DNA of 64,000 bases from Streptomyces hygroscopicus (lineage in GTDB: Bacteria > Actinomycetota > Actinomycetes > Streptomycetales > Streptomycetaceae): positions 10,850,001-10,914,000 of the forward strand of contig CP018627.1 in NCBI GenBank assembly GCA_002021875.1, given 5' to 3'. Shown here piece after piece: positions 16,574 to 25,273 of the stretch. The stretch's first letter is position 1, and the number at the start of each line of letters is the position of its first letter. Made by a program: the position numbers and the translations under genes. The notes beneath the pieces were generated by a model. It did no database searches and had not been told where the DNA came from. It saw only the letters and a list, made by a program, of their open reading frames with translations.

Positions 16574-17509
16574 ATGCGCATCGCGGTCTACGTCCCCCTG
16601 CTGCTCTCCCTGCTCGCTCCCCTCGGAGCGCGACCTCTGTCGGAGCGATGCGAACCCCGCCTGGCGACGTGGCTGCTCACCGCCTCAGCCCTCGTGCTGG
16701 GCACGGCGACCACCATCTCACTGGGGCTGCTGGCCATCACCGGACTGATCCGCTTCCCCCAGCTGGCCGGCCTCGGCCACTGGTCGGCCCACACCGCGCA
16801 GCGCGACGACCCCGCCGAACTGTCCGTCGCCCTGATCGCCGGACTGCTGCTCGGCGCCACCGTCCTCATGGCCGCCCGCATGCTCTGGCGGCGCGCCCGC
16901 ACCCTGGCCACCGCCGCCCTGGAAGCGGCCTGCATGCCCGCCGAAGACGGTCTGGTCGTGATCGAGGACGAGGCCCCCAACGCCTTCGCGATCCCCGGCC
17001 TGCCCGGCCGCGTCGTCGTCTCCACCGGCATGCTGCACACCCTCGACGAAGCCGAGCGCCACATCCTGCTCGCCCACGAACGCGCCCACCTGACGGCCCA
17101 CCATTACGCCTTCGTCGCCCTGACCCAGCTCGGTGCCGCCGCCAACCCCCTGCTACGCCCCCTCGCCACGGCCGTGACGTACACCATCGAACGGTGGGCC
17201 GATGAGAACGCGGCCATCGCCACCGGCGACCGCGAGCGGGTCGCCCGCACCGTCGGCAAAGCGGCCCTCGCCGCCCACCACGCCCCCGCCCGCACTCCGG
17301 GCGCCGCCCTGGGCATCCTCGGCCGCCGCACCCCACTCGCCGCCGCCGGACCCGTGCCCCGCCGCGTCGCCGCCCTCCTCGCTCCGCCCTTCGGCCGACA
17401 CCCCGTCCTCGCCGCCGCGACGGCCACGGTCCTCGTCGCCGCGGTCCTGTCCACCGCCGACGCCGCCCAGGACCTCCATCTCCTGCTGGTAACCGTTGGT
17501 GCCGGGTAA
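16574..17509 (+). CDS. M56-family membrane metallopeptidase (BlaR1-like, no sensor domain), copy C
   Basis: 311 residues, with N-terminal membrane helices (about 3-18, 32-60, 82-102), the zinc motif HERAH at 168-172 and a last hydrophobic stretch at about 278-298. Residues E211/E215 in the segment TIERWADENAA may supply the third zinc ligand. As in copy A, the external sensor domain of BlaR1 is missing. It should activate upon wall stress and cause loss of the BlaI protein encoded just upstream. Confidence 0.9.
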   Translation: MRIAVYVPLLLSLLAPLGARPLSERCEPRLATWLLTASALVLGTATTISLGLLAITGLIRFPQLAGLGHWSAHTAQRDDPAELSVALIAGLLLGATVLMAARMLWRRARTLATAALEAACMPAEDGLVVIEDEAPNAFAIPGLPGRVVVSTGMLHTLDEAERHILLAHERAHLTAHHYAFVALTQLGAAANPLLRPLATAVTYTIERWADENAAIATGDRERVARTVGKAALAAHHAPARTPGAALGILGRRTPLAAAGPVPRRVAALLAPPFGRHPVLAAATATVLVAAVLSTADAAQDLHLLLVTVGAG

Positions 17510-17585
17510 GCCGGGTCGGCAGCCCAGGGACGGTGAACGAACGACCAAGGCGGGTACGCCTGCCTGAGCGCTCGGGCACGCTCGA

Positions 17586-20500
17586 CTACAGCTTTCCGCG
17601 GCAGTCGGCATCGGTGGTCAGTTCCACTGCCGGATTGCCGCGCCACTGGGTGTGTGCCGGTACGTGTTCGCCCTTCATGAGGAAGGAGTCGGCGTCGATG
17701 CGGGCGTGGTCCTCGATGACGACGCCGTAGTGCACGAAGGCGCTGGTGCCGATCGTGCAGCCGATGCCGATGGTGATGCGATCAGATTTGAAGACGCCCT
17801 CTTCGAGCGAGTGTGCCTGCAAGATGCTGCCGGCATTGAGGGCGCAGCCGTCGCCGACCTGGGTGAGAGTCCGTTCCAGAATCCGGCAGCCGTCGTCGAA
17901 GACTCGGTGTCCCATACGGACGCCGAGCAGCCGCCAGACGGCGGGTTTGAAGGGGGTGCCGTTGAAGAGGGAGAGGTAGAGGATGGACGGCACCTTCCAG
18001 TAGCGCTCGTGCCGCCAGAAGGACCGCTCGTAGATGGAGCAGAACCGTGGCCGCAGGGTACGGAAGCCCAGCACGGCCCGTTCGGCCAGAACGAAGAAGC
18101 CCACCGTGAAGGCGAGTTCGAGGAGCGCGGTGCCGACCGTCTCCAGCCAGTACAGCCCGCCGTTGCCGGTCAGCGGGAACATCGCGATCAGGAGGAGGCC
18201 GTAGACGTACAGGCAGCGCACGGCCAGGAACAGGGCCATGGTCCATGCGTTGTGGTGGTTCTTGGCCGTGAGGCGGCGCCGGAGCCCGGATCCGGTGGTG
18301 AGGTGGTCGAAGCGGTGGTCGCGCTCGACCGACCGTGGGATCTCGATGGGGGGTGAGCCGAGCAGTCCGGTGTTCTCCCTGACCGGACCGCTGACGGGGA
18401 TCATGGCCTTGGTGGCCAGCAGACAGTTGTCGCCGGTCCTGCCGCCGGCCGGGTAGACGATGTTGTTGCCCAGGTAGTTGTGGCTTCCGATGGTGACCGG
18501 GGCGGTGCGGAACGAGGTGCTGGAGTACTCGGCGTTCGCGATGGACAGTCCGTCGGAGACCATGGTCCCGGCGCCGACCCGGCTGAGGGCGGGCACCTCG
18601 TGTTTGAGCATCGTGCCGAAGTTGGTTCCGGTCTGCTCGATCGGTGCCAGACGGTATCCGAGGGCTCTGAGGTAGTGCACGATCGCCGAGCTGTCGCCGA
18701 ACAGGGCGATGGTGAAGCGGGTACTGGTCAGCCGGGCGACGGCACGCTGGAGTGTGAATCGCACTCCGTACAGCGGATAGACCGTGTTCGGCCTGAGGGG
18801 ACGGGACAGTACTCGCGACAGGGCCGGTACGAGGATCGTCCCCAGAAGGGCGAGGCCGAGCACCGCGGCCGCGGCGATCTCCAGGCCGTCGGCGTAGTAC
18901 GTCCAACTGCCGGGGCCGCCCGCTCCGGTGACGGTGCGGACCAGCGCGGGCCGGGCCTCCAGCAGCGCGGCGGCGGCCACCTCGGCCACTCCCACGGTGG
19001 CCGTCAAGGCCAGCAGCGTGACGAGGCTGTGACACACTCGCCGCAGGCGGCCGCAGCGGGCCGGCGGAACGGTGAGGTACTCGGATCCCTCTGGTGCGGG
19101 CCGGGCCGGCGAGCCGTGCCAGTGCTGCCCGGCGGGTATCGACTGGCCTTCGTGCAGCGCGGAGGCATGACCGAGCTGAGCGGTGTCGCCGAGGCGTACG
19201 CCGATGTCGAGAGTGCTCTGTTCGCCGATGAAGGCGCCGGCGCCGATGGTGACCGGGCCGGTTTCGATCACCCCGTCGCGTGCTCGGTAACCGTTGAGAA
19301 AGGTTTCCTTGCGGATCACGGTGTCGGCCCCGATGGTCAGCAGGTCGGTACAGATCGGCACCCACCGGGTGAAGATCAGGGTGCGCGGTCCGATCTTGGC
19401 GCCGAGTGCCCGCAGATACAGAGTGAACAGCGGCGTACCGACCGCCAGCCGGGCCAGTGGGTTGGCGACGATGAGGGTTCTGACACACCAGAAGCGGGCA
19501 TAGGCCACGCTCCACAACCGGATGCACCGCGGTTTCCACCGCCCGATCAGAGCCCATTTGGCGGCGATCGGGAACAGGCTCGCGCCGATCAGCACCACGG
19601 CACCGAGGGCAACCGCGCGTTCGTAGACGTCGAGCCATCCCTGCCCCTGCGTCATCCAGGATGTTCCGGCGTCCAGCGCCACCGAAGCGAGGCTCACGTA
19701 GATCAGGAACATGAGGAACTGGAGGATCGCGCACAGGGCGTACCGGGGTGTGCCCACGGCCGGAGGGGCAGGCTGCCGCCGTACGCGGTCGAGCATGGTC
19801 CGGGCAGGAGATGGCGCTTCGGCCAGGGCCGTGGCGAGCCGGCGCACGGTGGGATGCAGGTAGACGTCCCTCATCGACACATCGGGCAGGTCCGGACGTT
19901 CGCGCACGGCCGCGTTGAACCGCGCCATGAGCAGGGAATCGGCGCCGAGGTCGGTGAAGAAGTGGCTGTCCACGGAGACCCGCTCGACCTGCAGGACCGC
20001 AGCCAGCAGTTCGGCCAGCATCCGTTCGGCGCTGGTGCGTGGAGCCGTGCCATTGCCCTGGGTGAGCCGGCGTGGCCCGGCTGGCGGCGGCAGGTGCCGG
20101 CGGTCGGCCTTGCCACTGGGCAGCATCGGAATCGAGGTGAGGTGTTCGAGGTAGGCGGGGACCATGTAGCCGGGCAGCCGTGCGCGCAGGTGTGCCACGG
20201 CCCGCTCGGGATCCACGGTCATGCCCGCGCAGGTGGTGTAGTAGGCGCACAGTCCCACGGCCCCCGGGGTGATCTCCCGGTCGCTGACCACCGCTTGGGC
20301 GATTCCGGGCAGGTGCAGCAGCACCGACTCGATCTCGGCCAGTTCTACGCGGTAGCCGCGGATTTTGACCTGGGTGTCGATGCGGCCGTGATGTTCGACC
20401 TCACCTTGGGCGTTGATCTTGCCCAGGTCCCCGGTCCGGTAGAGCTTGCCGGACGGATTCCCGGGGATGCCGAGAAAGTCCGGAATGAAGGCGCGTTCGG

Positions 20501-21719
20501 TCAGCTCGGGCCGGTTGAGGTATCCATCGGCGAGCCCGATCCCGCCGATCGCGATCTCTCCCATCGTGCCCGGCGGCAGGGCCGTGTCCCGTTCCGGATC
20601 GAGGACGGCGACCGAGTACGTCGGCAGCGGGACACCGATCGTCACCGGACGGTCGGGGGCCAGCGGGCTCCAGGTCGCCGTGACGGTCGCTTCGGTCGGG
20701 CCGTAGACGTTGAGGAACCGGCGGCCGGGCCGGTGCCAGCGGGTGACGAGATTCTGCGGGCAGGGTTCCCCGGATACCAGCAGGAACCGCAGCTCGGACG
20801 CGTTCTCGTCCAGGGTGGCCAGCAGGGTGGGAACGCAGCACAGGGCCGAGACCCGGCGCCCCCGCAGGAACGCGTCCAGCTCGGCACCGAGCAGGCTCGG
20901 CCCTTCAGGTTTGGGTACCACCGTGGCACCGGCCATCCAGGGCACCCAGGTCTCCTCGACGGAGAAGTCGAAAGCGATGGTCATCCCCTGGTAGACCCGA
21001 TCGTCGCGGGTGATGCCGTAGACCTCCGCGGCCACTCGGACGAAGTTGCACACAGCGGGGTGTCCGACGGCCACCCCCTTCGGACGGCCCGTGGATCCTG
21101 AGGTGTAGATGACGTAACACAGGTCGTCGGCCGGTTCCCCGACAGCCATCGGGTCGGGGCGACCGGGAGGCTGCTCCGCGACCCTGGACCGCACCCGGTC
21201 CAGATACAGCAGCTCGGTACTGTCTGTGAGGCATCGCGTCCGCTCGGAGAGTCGGGACAGTGACAGGACCATGCGCACGGAGGCATCGGCCACGATGTAG
21301 CTCAGACGATCCGACGGGAACCCGACGTCCAGCGGTACGTACGCGGCGTGCGCCTTCAGCACGGCCAGTATCCCGACATAGGCGTCCACCGCCTCGTCGA
21401 GCAACAACCCGATCCGGTCGCCGGGCCGTACACCCTCGGCCATCAGGAAACGAGCAAGCCGATTGGCCCTTTCGTCCAGCTGAGGGTACGTGAGGACGAC
21501 GTCGCCGGCGTCCACCGCGAGCCGGTCTCCGTTCCCCCGCGCACACGTCAGGTCGCAGCGCTCCTCGAACAGCCGCTCAAGCCGTTCGCCGTCCCGCCAC
21601 CGAACCGAACCGTCCCAGCCCGCACAGGCGAGCAGACCATCCGGACGACTCCGCGACCTCGGCACCCACGCGCGCGGCGGCCCTCCCCCCACCGCCCCCT
21701 TCCGGTCACTTCCCGACAT
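17586..21719 (-). CDS. Pls-like NRPS: single-amino-acid homopolymer synthetase
   Basis: 1377 residues. An adenylation domain (about 45-560) has A3 YTSGSTGRPKG at 205-215, the substrate-binding Asp of FDFSVEETW at 251, A5 NVYGPTEATV at 337, A7 YRTGD at 427, A8 GRIDTQVKIRGYRVELAEIE at 445 and the A10 lysine at 537. A carrier domain has DLGADSLLM with S595. No condensation or thioesterase domain follows. Instead there are about six membrane helices around three soluble left-handed-helix/acyltransferase-like domains (for example TIGADTVIRKETFLNGY, VTIGSHNYLGNNIVYPAG, ITIGIGCTIGTSAFVHYG). This is the architecture of epsilon-poly-L-lysine synthetase (about 1320 residues), where the tandem domains make isopeptide bonds iteratively. 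The upstream genes suggest diaminobutyrate as monomer (inference). The AK stop codon overlaps its ribosome site (TGAGGAGAGC). Confidence 0.92.
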   Translation of the reverse strand: MSGSDRKGAVGGGPPRAWVPRSRSRPDGLLACAGWDGSVRWRDGERLERLFEERCDLTCARGNGDRLAVDAGDVVLTYPQLDERANRLARFLMAEGVRPGDRIGLLLDEAVDAYVGILAVLKAHAAYVPLDVGFPSDRLSYIVADASVRMVLSLSRLSERTRCLTDSTELLYLDRVRSRVAEQPPGRPDPMAVGEPADDLCYVIYTSGSTGRPKGVAVGHPAVCNFVRVAAEVYGITRDDRVYQGMTIAFDFSVEETWVPWMAGATVVPKPEGPSLLGAELDAFLRGRRVSALCCVPTLLATLDENASELRFLLVSGEPCPQNLVTRWHRPGRRFLNVYGPTEATVTATWSPLAPDRPVTIGVPLPTYSVAVLDPERDTALPPGTMGEIAIGGIGLADGYLNRPELTERAFIPDFLGIPGNPSGKLYRTGDLGKINAQGEVEHHGRIDTQVKIRGYRVELAEIESVLLHLPGIAQAVVSDREITPGAVGLCAYYTTCAGMTVDPERAVAHLRARLPGYMVPAYLEHLTSIPMLPSGKADRRHLPPPAGPRRLTQGNGTAPRTSAERMLAELLAAVLQVERVSVDSHFFTDLGADSLLMARFNAAVRERPDLPDVSMRDVYLHPTVRRLATALAEAPSPARTMLDRVRRQPAPPAVGTPRYALCAILQFLMFLIYVSLASVALDAGTSWMTQGQGWLDVYERAVALGAVVLIGASLFPIAAKWALIGRWKPRCIRLWSVAYARFWCVRTLIVANPLARLAVGTPLFTLYLRALGAKIGPRTLIFTRWVPICTDLLTIGADTVIRKETFLNGYRARDGVIETGPVTIGAGAFIGEQSTLDIGVRLGDTAQLGHASALHEGQSIPAGQHWHGSPARPAPEGSEYLTVPPARCGRLRRVCHSLVTLLALTATVGVAEVAAAALLEARPALVRTVTGAGGPGSWTYYADGLEIAAAAVLGLALLGTILVPALSRVLSRPLRPNTVYPLYGVRFTLQRAVARLTSTRFTIALFGDSSAIVHYLRALGYRLAPIEQTGTNFGTMLKHEVPALSRVGAGTMVSDGLSIANAEYSSTSFRTAPVTIGSHNYLGNNIVYPAGGRTGDNCLLATKAMIPVSGPVRENTGLLGSPPIEIPRSVERDHRFDHLTTGSGLRRRLTAKNHHNAWTMALFLAVRCLYVYGLLLIAMFPLTGNGGLYWLETVGTALLELAFTVGFFVLAERAVLGFRTLRPRFCSIYERSFWRHERYWKVPSILYLSLFNGTPFKPAVWRLLGVRMGHRVFDDGCRILERTLTQVGDGCALNAGSILQAHSLEEGVFKSDRITIGIGCTIGTSAFVHYGVVIEDHARIDADSFLMKGEHVPAHTQWRGNPAVELTTDADCRGKL

Positions 21720-21729
21720 CGTGCTCTCC

Positions 21730-23241
21730 TCACGCGCACCACGGCCACGGCCTCCGCGGACCTGCTCCGCCAGAGGGATGAGGCGGGTCGGCAGGGCACC
21801 CGCGTATCGCGCGCCGATGATGGCCTACGGACACGGCACGTCCGGCGATCTGCGGCGGGGCGGTGCCCTCCAGTTCGATGGAGAGGCGTCCTGCCTCCCG
21901 GAGAAGCCGGTCACCCTGCGCATCCGCGTCCTCATGGTGAACGCCTTCGTCGGCAGCCTGCCGTGCTGCCCGTCGCGTACGGGTGGGCCGGAGTTTGCCG
22001 GCCGGGATCTCCACGAACGCCTTGTGCAGGGCGCGTACGGCGTCCGGCAGCAGGGAGGCACGGCAAAGTACCGAAATGCGGGTGTCCGACGCCGACACCG
22101 GCTCGAACGGCACGCCCATCTCGTCCAGTGTCTCCCTCAGCAGGAGGAAAGTCCCGGCGTGCGACCGGAATCCGGACCCCACGAGCGACACTGTCCCGAC
22201 TTTGTCCTCGAGGGTGAGGCCGTCGTAGCCGATGCCTCGGCGGCAGGTCCGCAGGGCGGCCAGCGCGGTGGGGGCGTCGGCCGCGGGCAGGACCAGCGTG
22301 AGCGCGCCGTATCGCCCGTCGCCGGCCGGGACGGCACGGAATTCAGCCGTGCCGATCCCGCTCCCCTCCTCGGCCAGGGCGTGCATCACGCCCGCCGTCG
22401 CCCCCGCGCGGCCCACCACACCGGACAGGGTGATCTTCGTGCGGGACGGGTCATGGGCCAGGGCGACCACCCGGGCGGGGGACCCGTACGACGGGGGCCG
22501 TACGGGCTCGTCCGAGACGACGGTGCCCGGATGTTCGCCGTAGGACGACCGGACTCGGAGGGGCACCGCGTATCGCTCGGCGTACTCGGCGCTGGACAGC
22601 GCCAGCACCCGCGCTCCCGTGGCGGCCAGCTCCCGCATGGCCTCATAGGTGAGGTGGTCGATCGGCCTCGCCTCCGGCACGATCCTTGGATCCGCGGTGA
22701 GCACCCCGTCCACATCGGTGCAGATTTCGCATACGTCGGCCTTGAGCGCCGCCGCCAGCGCGATCGCCGTGGTGTCGGAGCCGCCGCGGCCCAGGGTGGT
22801 GATCTCGTCGTCGTTTTCCCCGCACACTCCCTGGAATCCGGTGACCACTGGGATCGTGCCGCGGTCCAGTGCCTCCCGGACCAGGCGAGGCCGTACCTCC
22901 ACGATCCGGGCCCCGCCGTGGGCCGGAGTCGTGATCACCCCGGCCGGGCGGCCGGAATAGGAGCACGCCGAGGCACCGAGCGCGTGGATCGCCATCGCGG
23001 TCAGTGTGCTGGAGACCTGCTCACCTACGCTCAGCAGGGTGTCCAGCTCCCGCGGACAGGGTGCGGTGTCCACGTTCTGGGCCAGCGCGAGGAGTTCATC
23101 GGTGGCGTCGCCCATGGCGGACACCACCACGACCACGTCATGGCCCGCGTCATGGGCCCTGACCACCCGTTCGGCGACCCGTCTGATCCGCTCGGTGGTG
23201 GGGACCGACGAGCCTCCGTACTTCTGGACGATGAGAGCCAT
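21730..23241 (-). CDS. Aspartokinase with C-terminal extension
   Basis: 503 residues. It begins VQKYGGSSV (catalytic lysine) and has the nucleotide-binding GRGGSDTTAIALAAALKAD and two ACT-like regulatory modules (KITLSGVVGRAGATAGVM; VSLVGSGFRSHAGTF, VSASDTRISVLC). It phosphorylates aspartate, the first step towards aspartate semialdehyde. Family members usually end near residue 420, just after the motif ALHKAF; here about 80 extra residues, rich in Arg and Pro and without recognisable domain, reach to 21730. A dedicated aspartokinase inside the polymer operon would feed aspartate semialdehyde to the aminotransferase. The extension could be a late frameshift read-through or a real tail. Confidence 0.92.
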   Translation of the reverse strand: MALIVQKYGGSSVPTTERIRRVAERVVRAHDAGHDVVVVVSAMGDATDELLALAQNVDTAPCPRELDTLLSVGEQVSSTLTAMAIHALGASACSYSGRPAGVITTPAHGGARIVEVRPRLVREALDRGTIPVVTGFQGVCGENDDEITTLGRGGSDTTAIALAAALKADVCEICTDVDGVLTADPRIVPEARPIDHLTYEAMRELAATGARVLALSSAEYAERYAVPLRVRSSYGEHPGTVVSDEPVRPPSYGSPARVVALAHDPSRTKITLSGVVGRAGATAGVMHALAEEGSGIGTAEFRAVPAGDGRYGALTLVLPAADAPTALAALRTCRRGIGYDGLTLEDKVGTVSLVGSGFRSHAGTFLLLRETLDEMGVPFEPVSASDTRISVLCRASLLPDAVRALHKAFVEIPAGKLRPTRTRRAARQAADEGVHHEDADAQGDRLLREAGRLSIELEGTAPPQIAGRAVSVGHHRRAIRGCPADPPHPSGGAGPRRPWPWCA

Positions 23242-23260
23242 CCGATGCCCCTTTCAGCCC

Positions 23261-24625
23261 TCAGGGAACGGAGGAACGATCGGCGCGTGCGGACACGGCC
23301 TCCACCAGGATCGAGCAGGCCGTGTCCACGACCTCGGCGGTGACGTTCAGCGGGGGCAGGATGCGTACCACGGCGTCGTCACGTCCGCCGCGTTCCACGA
23401 TGAGGCCATGGCGCAGCGCATGGTGCTGGACCGCGGCCGCGACCTCGGTGGCCGGGCGGCCGTCACGGGGATCCGCCATTTCGATCCCCCACATCAGCCC
23501 TCGGCCGCGCACCTGGCTGACCCAGGGATTGCGGGTGAGCCCGGCCAGCCGGTCCGCGATCCGCGCACCCTGCCGGCGGACGTTGCCCAGGATGTCGTCC
23601 CGCCGGATGATGCGGATCGTCTCCACCCCGGCGGCGAAGGCCAGTTGATTGCCGCGGAAGGTCCCGATGTGCGCGCCGGGCGCCCAGGTGTCCAGCGCGG
23701 TGTCGTACAGGATGAGGGCGACCGGCAGACCGATGCCGCTCAGTGCCTTGGACGCCACGATGACATCCGGCTCGATGCCGTACTGCTCGAAGGCGAACCA
23801 GGTGCCGGTGCGTCCGCAACCTGTCTGGACCTCGTCGACGATCAGGGGGATGCCCAGCGAGTAGGTCACCTCGCGCACCTTGCGGACGAAGTCGGTGCGG
23901 GCGACGAAGTTTCCGCCCTCGCCCTGCACCATCTCCATGATCACCGCGGCGGGCAGCGGAATACCGCCGTTGCCGTCCCGCAACGCCTGCTCCAGGAGGT
24001 CGGCGCCGTTGACCGAACCGCCGTCCAGGGCCGGGCCACTGGCGGTGTACGGGAAGAAGTGCACTCCCGGCATGCCGTCGCGCACGGGCGCCTTCTGGGA
24101 CACCAGCCCGCTGAGCGCCATCGTGGCGTGGGTGCTGCCATGGAAGGCGCCCTGGAAGGAGATGATGTCGCCCCGGCCGGTCGCGATCTTGCAGAGCTTG
24201 ATGGCGGCTTCGACGGCGTTGGCTCCCGTCGGCCCGCAGAAGTGCAGCCGTGTGCGCTTGCGCAGCTCCGGCGCCAGCATGGACAGCTGGGCCTGGGTGA
24301 AGGCGTCCTTGGCGGGGGTGGGGAAGTCCAGGCCGTGGGTGAGGGAGTCGAGCTGACGCCGCACGGCCCGCACCAGCTCCGGATGGTTGTGGCCGAGTGA
24401 CAGCACCCCGGCGCCGGCGAGGAAGTCGATGAAGACATTGCCGTCGACGTCCCGGACGAAGCTGCCCGCCCCCTCGGCCAGTGCGATGGGCAGATGGCGC
24501 GGGTAGGTCCGCGCATTCGACTCCCACCGCTCCTGATGGGCCAACAGGGCTGTGGAGCGGGGGCCGGGCAGATCGCCGCTGACACGGGGAGCCGTCAGCG
24601 GAGCGGGCCGGAGGAGCGTTGTCAT
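23261..24625 (-). CDS. Diaminobutyrate--2-oxoglutarate aminotransferase family (class III, PLP)
   Basis: 454 residues. Class III aminotransferase features: GHNHPELVRA, CGPTGANAVEAAIK for phosphate binding, IVDEVQTGCGRTG around D264, and the PLP lysine K293 in ASKALSGIGLP. The wording GPTGANAVEAA and MVQGEGG is characteristic of EctB/Dat-type enzymes, which transfer an amino group from glutamate to aspartate semialdehyde to give L-2,4-diaminobutyrate. No ectA or ectC neighbour is present, so ectoine is unlikely. ATG 24625 is preceded by GGGGAGG and overlaps the stop of the small gene upstream (ATGA). The aspartokinase gene follows after 19 bases. Confidence 0.92.
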   Translation of the reverse strand: MTTLLRPAPLTAPRVSGDLPGPRSTALLAHQERWESNARTYPRHLPIALAEGAGSFVRDVDGNVFIDFLAGAGVLSLGHNHPELVRAVRRQLDSLTHGLDFPTPAKDAFTQAQLSMLAPELRKRTRLHFCGPTGANAVEAAIKLCKIATGRGDIISFQGAFHGSTHATMALSGLVSQKAPVRDGMPGVHFFPYTASGPALDGGSVNGADLLEQALRDGNGGIPLPAAVIMEMVQGEGGNFVARTDFVRKVREVTYSLGIPLIVDEVQTGCGRTGTWFAFEQYGIEPDVIVASKALSGIGLPVALILYDTALDTWAPGAHIGTFRGNQLAFAAGVETIRIIRRDDILGNVRRQGARIADRLAGLTRNPWVSQVRGRGLMWGIEMADPRDGRPATEVAAAVQHHALRHGLIVERGGRDDAVVRILPPLNVTAEVVDTACSILVEAVSARADRSSVP

Positions 24626-24930
24626 GAGAAGCCTCCCCAAAGATTTGGCGGAGAGCGGTGGGCGCGGCCGGCGGCTGTTCCGAGGTCGTGGCGGGGATCG
24701 GCCAGGGGTGTCCCGTGGGCATGCTGGATCGTCCAGCGGTTGAGCACCGCGCACCCGGCACCCCACCCTTCGCCGGTCACGGCGCTCCGGGACGGGGCAC
24801 GGTGACAGGTGGGCTCGAAGTACTTCGCGAGGGCCCCGAGCGGGGGCGGCCGGCCGGTGGCGGGCCGTGCCGTCAGGAGCCGCTCCTCACCCTCCGGACC
24901 GTTGACAACGACGATGGTGTGCTTGCTCAT
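24622..24930 (-). CDS. Small protein of unknown function at the head of the polymer operon
   Basis: 102 residues starting MSKHTIVVVNGPEGEERLL. The start is well supported: GGAGGG lies six bases before ATG 24930, and the stop overlaps the aminotransferase ATG (ATGA), typical of coupled translation. The first 20 residues could form two strands; the rest is rich in Pro, Gly and Arg with two cysteines and no signal peptide or membrane helix. I do not recognise a family. Position suggests a regulatory, leader or accessory role in polymer synthesis, but that is only inference. Confidence 0.6.
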   Translation of the reverse strand: MSKHTIVVVNGPEGEERLLTARPATGRPPPLGALAKYFEPTCHRAPSRSAVTGEGWGAGCAVLNRWTIQHAHGTPLADPRHDLGTAAGRAHRSPPNLWGGFS

Positions 24931-24980
24931 GATGCCCTCCATCCGCGGGCGAACCCTTGGTGTCTTCCACGCTAGGAAGG

Positions 24981-24995
24981 GGGTGGTTAACACCC
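24981..24995. promoter_or_regulatory. Palindrome GGGTGGTTAACACCC upstream of the polymer operon
   Basis: A 15-bp near-perfect dyad centred on GTTAAC, 51-65 bases before the small gene's start; a possible operator. On the minus strand TATAAC near 25040 could be a -10 element. Further out (25050-25230) the plus strand shows an open acidic stretch without a start codon, which I cannot identify. Confidence 0.35.
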
Positions 24996-25230
24996 AGCAC
25001 GACGGAGGTTAGATCACGGCAAAACGTGCTGATGGGGTTATATCGCCAGTGGTAGACGCAGGACCAGCCGGGTCCAGGAGGAGGTCCCCGACGCGCTGGG
25101 CAGCGCGCCGGATCAGGGCGTGCGGCCGGGCGGTCAGGAGGACGGCTCCGGCGGTCACAACGACTCCGGCTCTCAGGCCAACCATGAGTCCGAGGGCAAC
25201 GCGTACGAAGAAGCCCGGGATCTCACCCGG

Positions 25231-25258
25231 GGCGGGCGGTCATCTTCGGCCGCCCGCC
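25231..25258. terminator. Hairpin terminator after the histidine kinase gene
   Basis: GGCGGGCGG (25231-25239) and CCGCCCGCC (25250-25258) form a perfect 9-bp stem with a 10-base loop, 15 bases beyond the stop of the minus-strand kinase gene. Confidence 0.6.
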
Positions 25259-25273
25259 TCCCCCTGTGACGGC

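Noticed and set aside
18480..21101. An 873-codon plus-strand frame under the NRPS gene
   Set aside because: Antisense shadow: rich in Gly, Arg, Asp and His, no domains, and the minus strand carries clear NRPS motifs.
23261..24625. Considered as part of an ectoine operon
   Set aside because: No ectA, ectC or ectD next to it; the neighbours are a synthetase and an aspartokinase.
25050..25230. Acidic open stretch on the plus strand upstream of the kinase terminator
   Set aside because: No start codon or ribosome site, and no family recognised; could be a relic but not enough to call.
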